From Taeniopygia guttata (lineage: Eukaryota > Chordata > Aves > Passeriformes > Estrildidae), in NCBI RefSeq assembly GCF_048771995.1, contig NC_133043.1, positions 10,496,501 through 10,560,500 on the forward strand: a stretch of 64,000 nucleotides of DNA. Reading direction: 5' to 3'. The notes beneath the pieces were generated by a model. The model searched no databases. It saw only the letters and a program-made list of their open reading frames with translations, and was not told where the DNA came from. A program made the translations under genes and the position numbers. This document shows, one piece after another, positions 36,101-48,900 of the stretch (positions are counted from its first letter, which is position 1; each line of letters starts with the position of its first letter).

Positions 36101-39100
36101 ATTGCAAAATTGTCCCAGGTTTTACAAATCCATCAAATGAGTAGGCAGGCTCTGAAAGCTTCCTTTTCCCCACCCAAGATGAAAAGTGTAATTGCCACTG
36201 GGATGCCAGAGGTGAATGAGATTCTGTCAGGAGGTTATATTGATAAAAGTAAACATCCTGCACAAAAGCTGAGTTTCTTTTGGCTTCTTGATGAGCTCTT
36301 ATTACAAGCCTGCACAATAGCCAGTCCCCTGATTTGTTAAACAGATAACAGAGAAGCAGTTCCTCAGTTGCCAAAATGGATGTATTAGTGACAAGACACG
36401 GCTGATGCTCCCAGCTACTCACTTTTGGAACTGGCAGTGGTGATGGAGCGGCTTCAGAGGCAGGAGAGCAGGACACCATGGCTCAGGAGGCAATTAAATG
36501 TGCTGGGGAGGGAGCAGAGCAGCACAGCCCTAGTGAGGCACAGGAAATGGGCTTGGCAGGTGAAACTCCACTCCCACTCTACGCTGGGGAGTAAATTAAG
36601 CATTTGCGGTAAATAAGGGGGAGAAAAGTACCCTTCTGCTTTATTTTGACTTCATAATAAACAAAATATGAGGATTTAGCCTTCCTGTCTTAGGAGTGTG
36701 CATGATAATGGAGGAAGGTGGTGGTTTCATTAAGGTTTGATTTAGAAGCTTTAGTGGTAAAGCTCTTTCCTTTTCTTGAATTTAGAGAAACAGGGTTTGG
36801 GCTTTGTTAGCATGTTCAAGGACATGTGGCAGCAGAACTACCCTGTGAAAAGTTTATGCTTTGTGTCCTGCAGACAGCGTGGCTGCAGCTTTTTATTTCC
36901 CTTGCTACAAGCTGACCCAGATTTCTGCTTTGACAGTCTTTTTGAGCACAGTGAGGAGAGGCATTGCTTCTGGAAATGCATGTCAATGGTCTTGTGCAAT
37001 GAACATCTCTCCCTCCCTCAGCCTTCCCCCAGTCTAATTAATAAGGTCAGCCCACTGAAGGCAGGCTTATAAATAGCTTTCCAAACACTAATGGAATTAG
37101 TTCTGGCCAGGACAACTTTTCCAGGGTGACACAGGTATCGAAGAAGGGCTTGTTCCTTGGCATAGACAGCCACTTACAGCAGGAAATGTTGAAATGTAAA
37201 CATTTCCCAGCTCTTGCTGCCAGTGCTAAAGCTGAAATGGGATTACAGCAGTGCTGCTCACATCGTAGAAAGAATTCCTGCAAGTGAAACAAGGGATTTT
37301 AGAGGGATGGGCCTTGTATTATATTACATTAGTCTGGATAGTGAAATGTCAAATTCTGCTGAAGGTTTCTCGTTTGTCACTATTTCTGAGGAAAGTGTAT
37401 TTTTTATGTCCCACAAACCCACTAGATTTTGTGAGGATAATAAACAGTTACCATGGGGAATAAAATCAAAGTACTTCCAGTCGATAGGAATCTTTACTAT
37501 GACAGCAATTAATGGGAAAGGAATAGCACAGCTATAAACTCTCAAAAGAGAGTGATGATTGAAAATTGACTATTTAAATCCTCAGTGAATGGAGCCATTG
37601 AACCTCTTAAAAAGCAATGGCAAATTATTAACATTTAAAATCTGGCATGAGACTGGAATTTTATAATGAAAATAAAACCTAAATGCATCATAGAAAATGT
37701 AAGCTCTGATTGTTTAAAAAACTTGAACCAAAATGTAAAGAGAATGTATCTGATTCAGGAACTTCAAATCAATAAGCATGAATTTCCTGAAAATATGAGA
37801 CAAACATGAAATTATAATATGATTATCTATGTAACTAATGAAGTTTAATTACAGTAGAATAATGGAGAAGCATTTATTTCACAGTCTCTTCTATTTGTTC
37901 TATCTTCACGGTCTGTTCTTCTCTTTGGCCTGTGTATTGCAATAGTCCTGCCATGTATTGCATTTCCAGTAAACAAAAGGACATTTCAAAGATTTCAAAA
38001 TGCTTATTGGAAAAAACGGATGAAGGTCAAATTTTGTATTAATTCATCATTTCAATCAAATTCCTTGCTGTTGCATGTTTTGAATATAACCTTCTTCTTA
38101 AATGAAGGAGCTGACACGAGGGCAGGAGGTGCTTCATGTAACTCAGAAAAGATCACTTCTTTAGAGGAGAGAAAAGCAGCACTTTTCAGTTTCTGAAATG
38201 GCCTTGGACCAGCTGCACAAATTCTGAGTCATCAGATGAATCAAGTCTGTTAAGGACTGCAGAGAACTTTTGCTTCAAAAAATGCAGAAGCATCCTGCTT
38301 TCAGATATTGATTCTGTAGTGCTTCCTTTGGGAAGCTTTAGTCATAAAGGTGCCAGATTTCAAGGCGTTTTTAGAAATAAAAAATGTGAGGGGTTTTGCT
38401 TTTAGTAATTGTACCATAAAAAAGATGGTGGCCCACAGCCCTTGGAACATCTATCAGTTTCTCTAGCAGAAATCAGTATGGAATTTTGGCTGACAGGCAA
38501 AGAGTGAGTGATTAAAAGTAAAATTCACTCATAAAGAGAATTTTATATGAAAGGCCAAATCAGGACAACCTGACTCAGGAGCTAAGCAGCTGCCATTGCC
38601 TTCAGCTCCAGACTGGAGAACATCTGAAAAATCACAGTTCAGTTTCTTAAATCAAAGGGATAAGGGTCATGAGGATCTGTGTTGTAGGAAGTCTACAAGA
38701 GAGAATAAAGAATTACTCTACTGTATTATAACAATTTATCCTCTCAGTGTCATTAGAGCCTAAGAGATGAGGTCTCTCACCCCATCCTCCAGTTGTCTCA
38801 ATATTGTGGCCTGCAAAGAAAAGCCCTAGCTGTACACCATCCTTTTGGGAAAAAAAAGACCATTTCCCCCTTTTCTCAGATGTAGGATTTTATCACCCAA
38901 AAGTGAAGGCTTTTGAAGATTTTTTTTTAGCAATGTGTTACCCATGCAGAACTAAATTATTTCTCTTTGGACCCAATATTTTAATATATACCCAAATTCT
39001 TCTCTTTTCAGAAGTAAATGAAAAAAACCTCACCCTTGTACCAAAGCCAAAATAAAGCAGTTCTATGTTTGAATCCCGGTCCACAGTGGACCATCTTTAA

Positions 39101-40944
39101 CTGATGTTTATAGCATCAACAAACAAAATCTTTTCCCCTTCTTTCTTCTCCCCATCACTGGGGTGAAGAAAGGAGAGGAAAATGACCTGGGAATGTGTCT
39201 GCCATCCAGTCTTAATGTGCCAGTCACTCTTAATTCCTCTCTGACATCACAATCAATGAAGGGAAATAAGCTGTTACATAACGGGGCTGACACAAAATCC
39301 ATTTAAGTTAACGGAAAGACGCTCATTGTTTCCTATCAGCCCCGGGTCAGGCCAGAGTGAACAGAGTGGGTGGAATTTAGCCTGTCATTTTTCATCTCAG
39401 AGGAAATTATTCCTACATCCCTTTTGGACTGCTTAGAGATTTTAAACATATTTAGCAGAAGAAAACAGATTGATTTCTTGTCAGTTGTTAAATGGTTGAA
39501 ATTTTACTCTGGTTGGATCGTCTCTCAGTTTAAAATGATACTTAGTTTTCTCAATAGTTAAAAAAAAACCCAAAAAAACACAAATATAGAAGGAGAGAAA
39601 GATCAAGGTGGGTGTAAGTCAGTGAAACTGAAGAGGTACCTGACTGCCCTGTGCAGGTCATGAAGCATCATCTGCACAGGATCTCAGCCTCGCTGGCAGG
39701 GGCTACACAGGGCCTGTGAACTCACCCTGCCCTTCCTGCCAGCGAGCTGACAGCCTCTCAGTGTTATTTATTTTAGGTTTCCTACATACATTTGGGGAGG
39801 GAGAAAACATCTGTATTCCAATGCACAGTGTTGTCTCAGGTCTTCTAGGTTTTGTAAACAGATTTAATAAAATATGAGTCAATTTTTTTCTATTGCTCCA
39901 AATGTTTACAAATATCATTCAGAAGCAAAATGAACCTGTTCTTTAATATAGCCCAACAAACATCAGATGCACTGTCCCTACTGTGTCTCCCACTCTGAAT
40001 AATGCTTGGGAACAGGGAGCAGAGTGCCCGGCAGGGACAAGAGGCTCTGAGTGATTGTCTAACTTGCAATTCCCCCGGTAAGTTTAGAGATTGTTTTTGC
40101 CGTGTTTCTGCAGAAATAACTTCTGTTATTTAAGGACAAAAGTCAGAATGTTCTGTTTCTTGGTTATGATATGTTACAAAGAGTAAAGGGAGTTTCACCA
40201 TGTCCCTTCTGAACAGCAGGAAACTCTTGGGATATATCATTTAGTTGCTGATGGCCAAGCCAAGTTGCTGAGAGGTCAGAGGACTTGCAAGAAATAGAGA
40301 CATCAAGAAGTTTAATTCCAGTGCAAATTTATCTACTCTGCTCCAAAGAGTGATTGCAAAATAACTGTTACTGCTGCTGGCAAGCTTTGTGAGGCCTTAC
40401 GTCCACCATCCACTTAGTTCTGTCTGTCCTTGAGTTCGAGTTATAAATTGTGTTATCTTCGATGGAAGGGATGAGTTTTCAGACAGACTCTGACCTGACT
40501 TCTCTTTCTGCTGTGGTGGATGAAAGTCTACAGCATTCCAGTGATATTACTGAGGGATTGGACTCACACAAATGAGACTCTGACCCCTCACATAATTGCT
40601 GGAAGGACTAAAGGGGGAAAAACCTTTGATACTTGGGAAGTTTTTAGGAGCCATTTGGAAAGCAATTGGGTAAACAACAATACAGAGGGGGCACAGGAGT
40701 CCCTCAACTTGTTTTTAAAATCCCCCAGACAGCAGAATCCTGTCCTCCAGATTCCTGGGTCTTGAGGCTCAGTAGCAATATTTATAAGGAGAGGCTGGTT
40801 GAAGAAAATCAAGAAATAAACAGACAATGCCCCTAATGAAGAGCTGAAATAGAGATTTTTGTAAGCACGGATTATGTCTTTCCAGAAACTGTTCCTTCCC
40901 TGGGGCTGTCACATCCAAGCTGCCTCTGGCTGCCCACAGAGGGG

Positions 40945-41010
40945 AGTGGGGATGACCCTTGCCAGGGTCTAACCTTGAGTGGGGATGACCCTCGCCAGGG
41001 CCTAACCTTG
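40945..41010. repeat. 33-base tandem duplication
   Basis: Two adjacent copies of a 33-base unit begin AGTGGGGATGACCCT and end CTAACCTTG. They differ at only two positions (T/C twice). No function is visible. Confidence 0.93.
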
Positions 41011-43000
41011 CTCTGCTGCACGGGGCGTCACAGCCTCTTATCTGTTGCTTGTGGGTGCTAAATTGCAAGGCCACATTTTTGGGAACAGAACCAGAGCCTT
41101 GGAGGAAGGCCATGCTTTCCAAGTGTGTTTCCTCAGGCGCTCCCCCAGCGCTGGGGCCGCGGTGCTGGCAGGGGATCAGAGCCCCGGAGTTCCTGCGCTG
41201 TGCTCCGGCTGCTCCTCCGGCTGCGGTCACAGCACTCCCCTCCTCTCTGGATGGCTTCAGCAGGGTCAGTTTTATAAACTGCAGGGCAAGATACAGCCCT
41301 GGTGTGAGAGTGGGGCTGGGCAGGGCACAGGGCTGCTCGTGCCCCACACAAACCACCGTGGTGGCATCTGCCCTCGGCCGACCCCGCTGGCAGCTGTGCC
41401 CTGTCCTGTGCCCACGGCTCATTTCAAACAGCCTCACATCTGATAGAAACAGGAACAGTGGCTTCTGAACCGCCTCCCATTCTTTGGAACTTTACAGGAG
41501 TCTTGGAATAGCATTTTACTTAAATTCTAGAAGAAGACAACCCCAAAACTATTAGCAACCTGGCAGTAGAAAAACCTCTGTGGAGGTTTAGTCAAAATGA
41601 CAAAAGTCTCTATCCAAAATTTATAAAGGCATTTTCAGTTTTTCAGTGGAAGTCCAAATTCCCATGTTTTGTCAGTAGAGCTGTACTGGGTACATTTGCA
41701 CTAGCATTGACCATTTAAAAGCCCCTTAGTGCCCTTAGAGACAAAAAGGAGAATCCTTCCTTTCAGGAAAGATGCCCCTTAGCAGAGCAGAGGAGATACT
41801 CCAGAGGAATTAACCTCTTCCCTTTTGTTCTTGAGTTTTGAGGGAGGCAAAGGCTCAATTTTTGGATGGTGACATTAATCCCACACAAACTGAGCAATAG
41901 GCTGTGCCCCTGCTTGCAACTCCTGCAACATGGAAGGTTAAAATAAATGGTTGTTAAACTCCAGGCTGGATAGTGCATGACACATTAGTGCTGCTTTTAG
42001 TCATCAATATATTCCTATTTAAAGATGACTGAGACTTTTAAGTCTGATGATTATTCATATTAAAAGTGTTTCTTTTCATTTGAGATTTTATGCTGTCATG
42101 GAGACATCTCCATAATTAAAAGTGTGCTTGACTCTTTCTGTCTCCAGTTAAATAGACATTAATGGGAACCTACCAAAAACAACTGCCAGAAATATTCCTG
42201 CACTTTAATTTAAAAATATTAATATCAAATTACAGTGATGATAAAAGTCCAATATGAGATCACTAAAGGGAATGAAGGCTAAATGGTTTTTCAATTATCC
42301 AAAGTAGTTTGTTCAAACTGCTCTTTTTCTCACAGTTTTTCTGTAGTCACAGCAGAGACCTATTCTCCACTGCATGAGGAGGGGTTTAAAATTAAACATT
42401 TTTAAGCACAAAACCTCTCCACTTATAAAAGAGTAGTATTGAAGTTGCAAAATCAAAGACCTTAATATTAGGGAGCACCAAAATGCAAGCCAAGTCTGTC
42501 TTAGCCTGTCTCTGTCAAATATTGCACACTATTTAATGCCATAATGAAACAGTATTTTTCCTGTGGGAAAAAATCGCACAACTGAATGGACTATGTTCAC
42601 TTTGGGAGCAGCTACTCAATATTTCATTTCTCAATATGTGGCATAAAGTTTAATCCAAGCTGGGAGGGAGAGATCTTACACACTGCAGTCTTGATAATCA
42701 GATCTGATCCTTAGTAATTTACAGAGCAGCCCTAAGCTAACCTGGGCACTGAATCCACATGCTAAAATTTTCCTGTGATTTTTTTTTGTCTTTAGAATTT
42801 TCTTTCCCTACAGTAAGAACAAATCACCTGCTGCAGTGCCTGCAGGAGGGAACTGCCTCACTGAGTAAACAACCATGGCTTGATCCTGCTTTCCCAGCGA
42901 GCAGATGGATGCTTGGCATTACCTGAGGCATAGATGGTATTGTACCACTGACTGGAGATCCCAAAGGTGCTCTTTTTACACTTCCCACGCCAAAGCTCTT

Positions 43001-43044
43001 CCCTGTGCAGGAGCATTTCCATCCCTGTGCAGGAGGATTTCCAT
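43001..43044. repeat. 22-base tandem duplication
   Basis: Two adjacent copies of CCCTGTGCAGGAG(C/G)ATTTCCAT differ at a single base. No function is visible. Confidence 0.92.
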
Positions 43045-43930
43045 CCTTGCAGCATTGCTCTGTCATGACTTTGCCTCTGTTCCAGGGCTGAGCTACACCT
43101 TACACAAGCTGCAGACCAAGCTGGAGGCCCATAACGCAACCAAAATTGGATCAATTCTTTTGTGACAAGTGAGTGGGACCTTAAATGGGTATGTTGTTTG
43201 TACTCATCCCTTTGCTGCTAAGGAGCAGAGAACAAATATTTGTACAACTCCCTTCACAAATCCAGTTCACATAAACCCTCTGCCCTCCCTGCAATAAAAA
43301 GCTGCCAAAAAAGATTGGCTGTTCATTAAATTTTGCTGCAGGTGATTAATGTGGCTGCCTCCAAAAGCAGTCCTGCCCTCAAGACTGAACATGGCCTGGC
43401 AGGAGTGACCCAGCAGTTCTGACTGGCTTGGAGGGCAGATCCTCAGCCTCTCTTGGGAGCTGTGACTCCAGTGCAGCCAGGGCTGCTCTCTGGACATTTA
43501 TTCCAGCTGATTAGCTGTACAGCTTTACGTCCCAAATCCTGCTTTTTAGCCTCAAATGTGAAAACGCAAGCCAAGCAGCTCAGAGTCTCTGCTTTGGTCA
43601 CAATTTACCCACTGCAGCAAGGGCTTGCTGGAGGAGGGTTGGAGAACAACATCATGAAGATGTGTCTGCTCCAGCTGGAAATTTCTGCACAGTTCCCAGC
43701 TTGGAGGGGAATGGGACAGAGGAGGTGGCAAAGCTGCTTGTATTTGTTGTCAAAAATGGGAATGCTAGCAGGGGCCACAGCCTGAGCTAAGCCTGTGGGA
43801 ATGTGGGCAGCCACTCTGCATGCCTGCCCAGGGAGCTGTGCCAGCTCACCTCCACCCTGACCTCACACAGCCCCTGGTATTCCAGCTCTGAGTCCAGCTC
43901 TGAGCAGCAGCTTTGTCCTCAGCACAGGAG

Positions 43931-43975
43931 AAGGGTTTGTTTTGATGGCAGAGAAAGGTTTGTTTTGATGGCAGG
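43931..43975. repeat. 23-base tandem duplication
   Basis: Two close copies of GGTTTGTTTTGATGGCAG are spaced 23 bases apart. No function is visible. Confidence 0.9.
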
Positions 43976-45948
43976 ATGATTAATGTGCCTCAGCTCCATA
44001 GCTGTAAAATCCCTGGGGAGACAGGGCATGTCTAATTTGTACTGTGCCACAGCCAGGTGAGCACAGCACCAGGTCCTTACTCGGGCATGACCATGCTCAG
44101 GCTCAGTATTTACCTGACTGCAAAAACTACAGCTGCTTTCCTCATTTTATAGGGGCAAAGCTGGTATCCACTAACCATTCCACCCGAAAAAACACCACCC
44201 AGCTTCCTAGAGAGGCCACGGGGAGTAACCATCAGCTATAGCAAACTTTTTATTATGGGATCAAGGAAATTGCACTTTCCTTACACTGGGACTTGAGGCA
44301 GCATTGAAGGAGTGAGCCCCGTCTTCTGCTGTCCTGCAGGTGAGGCAGTGAAGCTCATCTCTTTTTTTTTTTCTTATTAAAAATGGGCTAAAACCAGTGT
44401 AGGAAAAAGCCATCCACGATGAAAGAAGCCCTTGGCTGAGGGCAGGCCCTGCCCTGCAGAGCAGTCCTGGCCTGGGGCAGCATCACTGCAAGACTCTCAT
44501 GATCTAAGGCCTGAGGGTATTTTGTATTTGCACATTCATCCTTCACATAACCCTGTCAATGTTTACATATGGCTGCTCCAGATTGTACCCTGATTTCCCA
44601 ACCAACAATCCCTGTAGTTTCCTCCTCGACTCCCCTCAAAGCCAAACTGTTCAGTGCTGGTCCAACGCTGCTCAGCACCAGTGTTGGCTAAATGCACTGA
44701 AGCAGCAGCAAGGACAGCTCTGGTGACACCCTTCCCATATGCCAGTGTGGTTTATTTTATGTTCACTATGGTTTATTTTTTTATTTTGTGCTAATAAACT
44801 CTGCAAATATAAATATCAAGCCAATCTGGTTTGTATGGGTATTTGCCATTGATAGAATAAATTACCTTTCCTACATATTTTCCATTATATATCTGCTTCC
44901 ATTTTGTGCTGCACACGGACATGAGAAGGAAACCTTTGCCATCACAGCCCTTTGCAAACACTGTTCTCTTCCAAGCTTTTGGTCTTACTACTAAATAAAT
45001 ATGTATGCAAGATAGCACTGTTGTAATACTAAAAAAAAAAAAAAAACACTATTATTTAAACAGCTTTCAAACCTATACAAATTCTAATTTTTCACAGAGC
45101 AAACTTGTTCTAAGGCATGGAGCTGTAGAGGATCTTCCACAGCTCCAGGGCCAGAAACCCAAAATGCACATTAGAGACCAAACCTGTGTTTTTTTCACTG
45201 AACCCAAATTAAGTGTCTTCTTACCTCAGGGGAAACAAAACACACCCAAGAGCTGAATTTCCACTGGAGGTACCCAACCCTCTCCTTTGGCTGTGAAAGC
45301 AGACTGAATTTCTAATCAGGCACTCAGGCTGGTAAAAGAGGAACAATTCCATAGCCATGAGCTTGGGCTTGAAATCTGATTGACCCCATAACACTGGTTC
45401 TGGAAGAAATAATCTCACCCAACAAAAAGGGTAAAATAAGGACATTTTTCAACACCCTGAAAGGCAACAGATGCCTGGCCAGTTTTGAAGCTTTTTGGTA
45501 AAAAAAAAAAAAAAATACAGCTGAGTTTCACCAACCACTGACAAATATTTTATTTTCATTTACAAACTCCTGCAGCCTGTGGGTGCGTAGTCCCAAACCA
45601 CTCCTAGAGCAGCATCACTCTGGCTCTGAGGCAGAAGTCCTGTCCCATCCAGGAGAAGCACTGCAGCTGCTGTGCTCATCAGCCAAATTTCAAACTTGTA
45701 CTGGGCAAAGTTCAGATCCACATGGCCAAGAAAGGCATCACAGGTCAAGTAGAGGAGAGCCCCAAACTCAGCATTTCCTGAACTCATTCCATCCTCAGTC
45801 ATTTCTATTTAGTTCACTTTCTTCCACTTCACTTCTAGGACGGCCCTGTCAGGTTAGACACAGCTCCTGAAGCCTTGCAGAGATGTTTTCATATTGCATC
45901 TTACATCATTATATATTTTTATGTATTATATACAGTCTTATATGTATT

Positions 45949-45951
<3 letters not shown>

Positions 45952-45980
<29 letters not shown>
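45952..45980. repeat. CA dinucleotide repeat
   Basis: About 14 uninterrupted CA units occur in intergenic DNA, with AT-rich sequence on the 5' side. It is likely to vary in length between individuals. Confidence 0.95.
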
Positions 45981-45983
<3 letters not shown>

Positions 45984-48900
45984 GCTGGTCACCCCTGGTT
46001 TGCCAGCTGGACTGGACTGCAGAAGTGACAGAGAGAGGAGCAAAACCTGGGGAGATTTACAAATCTGCTCTATACATTGCAAAAAACCTCATGCAAAGTC
46101 AACATGGCCTTGCATCATAAAGCACAGGCTGGAGCCAAGAAACAGCTCAGCTGGAGAAGCCACAGGATGAGGAGAGAACAAGCCTGTTCAGGTAAGAGCT
46201 CTGCATCTAAAAACATGCCCTGACATATTCACAAGAGGAGGTGAGATATTTTTGAAGTTGATTTTTCTTTTCTTGCAACTCCCCAATCCTCTGAGCTCAT
46301 TAAATTGAAGACACTCTAATTTACAGGAGTGGCCAACAGGGAAAGGTCAAGGAAGGACTTATTTGTAATGTCGATTTTCAAATTCCAGGGAGAAGAACAG
46401 GATTTTCATTAAACTACCATCAAATTCTAAATTACTGCACTGTCAAAGGAAAATAGGACTGTCATTATACAAAAGGAAGTGAAAGAAAAAACCTGATGAT
46501 TTAGGGCTTGTGCACAGGTCTGTCTGAAATGGGGTCTTGGGCTGAAGAAACAAGGGCCTGGTTCCCAGCAGCTGGTCCTGGCTGGGCACAGAGCAGCCAG
46601 AGCTGCTGGGTCAGTGGTGTTCCACATCCCCTCTGCACAGCAGGCTCTGTGGGGGCACATTCACAGAACCCCAGTCCTGAAGATTCAGTGTTACTCAAAG
46701 AATGTTCTACAGTCTTCAAAAGAAACAAAGCAGCATTTTTTTTTGCTGTTGCACCAAACCTCAAATAAAGGAAGCAAGCCCTGGGAACCCAGTGAAATCT
46801 GACCTGAACAGGACACTCAGTCTCTTAGGGAGGCACTCCGGTGTAAAATCCAGAGCTGCTGCTTGCTGCTTTGTGGTTTGTATCTCCATGGATAGATGCC
46901 AGAGGAAGACAAGTCTGATTAGACAAATTACTTTTGTTCAAATTGAAACAAATAGTTGATTTTATTCATCCCATCTTCACTTGAAAAATGCCATCTGTCC
47001 ACTAAAAGGCATCCTGCCATCCGACTAAGCAAAACCATTGTTTGAGGCCCCCAAAGGGAAACCAAAGGGAGGAGCTGAATCTCCCAGGTGCAGCTCCAAT
47101 GACACGGTTTGGGGTGGTCAGAGCTGTAGCTGCCTTTTTCCTTCAGGAAAGCTTTGTTCAGATCCGTGGGTTGGATCTGAAGACCAAGACACTGTCTTTT
47201 AACAGTTAATTAGCTGCACCAATTAGTGGTCATGTTGTACAAAGAGTGACAAAATGAGTGTGCAAACCAACAGTAAGGGAGCAGCTGGATCTGGAAGCAG
47301 AGTGGAACAGCAGAAAGCTGGGGCAGCACATCCAGCAGCCAAACTGTGGCTTGACAGAGGCTCTGAAGCGTGACAGCAAATAGAAATCAGGGTTGTACCC
47401 ATGCAGATTTGGGCCCCTCCTGCATTGCAGTTGCACCCGTGCCACCCCAAGGTATTTCCACTGAAATCCTCTTGAATTACCTCGAGTAACCTCCTGCCTG
47501 CAGCAGGGACAGGGAGAACAGGGCACAGCACGTGGGCTTCAGCCCTGTCCAGGGTCACATCCCACTGCTGAGCAACAGAACCTGGCCCCTGCAAATCCAA
47601 AAACTGGAGCATGGAAAGACCAGTGGTTTGTGGGGAGACACCAAGTGCACGTCATGTGCTGTACCTATATCCCAGAATGTGTTTTTTGGAAAGTTGATGC
47701 TTAGGACAGCAGTTGCATGTCAATGTCAAATAACCTGCCCTGTCCCTTGAGCTTCTGGAGAAAAGAGGTGACCCAAGATGAGGTGAAGAAGGAGAATTGA
47801 GCTGGAGTGACTTCTGTATTGAATTTAAGACACTGTAATACAGGGTTAAAGCAGAAGCACCTGCAGTCTTTATGCAAGAACCTGTAATTATGTGCACCAA
47901 CAGGTCTCAGCATGGAGCTGTGTGCATGCATAATACACTAATATGGAGCTAGCAGCCAGAGAAGCCAATAGGGTTGCTACATTACTGCATTCTATCTTAT
48001 CCTTTATTAGGAGACATGCATTAAGATGCTTTCAGTTTTTAAAATCCAAACATTAAAGCGTTTTCTGACTGCACCACACAGAGGAGCAGCCTGTGCTGTG
48101 CCAGCAGCCAGGGCTGCACCTACAAACCCAATTATCTCTCTGCAGCCTTGCCCTGCTCTGGTCATCTGGGGCATTTGCTGTCCCCATCTCCCAGGTTGAA
48201 GTCATGAGAGTTCTTAGCCCAAAGTGCCCCTGTGAACTCAGGGCTGCTCGGCGCCCTCGGTGCCTTCTGGCAGGGTGTGCTGGGGGTTTGAGACGCCGTG
48301 ATCTGGCCAGCAGAGCTTTATCTGCTAAGACAGAAAAGCTGGTGCCCTGTAGGAGCAGAGCTAATCTGACAGGCTGGCACTTCAATCAAAGGAGAGTGGC
48401 AAAATGCTTCTGACCCAAGAGGATGCTCTGGAGCTCTGCACTGACAAGATGCAGCGACAGGAGCTGCCCGTGCTCACAGCTGGTGGCACACATCCCAGGA
48501 TGGCAGGATGCTCAGGACAGGCATTCCTGCCATCCAGCCAGGTCCTGGTGCTCATCCTGGGGGAACTGGCCTCTGAGGATGGACAGGGAGCTGCTGCGAC
48601 CCAGCTTCCACTTCCAGCCATCTGCACAGGGTGGGAAGTACCTGGAGATCCAAGGGTATCCTGCTCACACCTGCCTGGAGAGAACTCATAACAAAAGGCT
48701 GGCCCTGCTCCAGTCCAGGTAAGGGCAAGATTTTGCTATGTGTAGAAATAGAGGTATTTCACCCTCATGTGATGAGAGCACAGCCTGGGCTTTAGCCTTT
48801 TGCCTTCATCCATTTCATCCAATAAGTATGCCTTGACTTCTTCTGCTCAAAAAAAAAAAAAAAAAAACCAATGGAAATGATATGGCTTCTGTAACATCTG

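Noticed and set aside
40769-41468. Frames up to 222 codons on both strands near 41 kb
   Set aside because: They overlap on opposite strands, include a tandem duplication, have no domain that I recognise and lack supporting splice signals.
42905-43165. Short plus-strand frame near 43.1 kb (YTLHKLQTKLEAHN) preceded by a CCAG
   Set aside because: It looked like an exon end, but no partner exon or known protein family was found.
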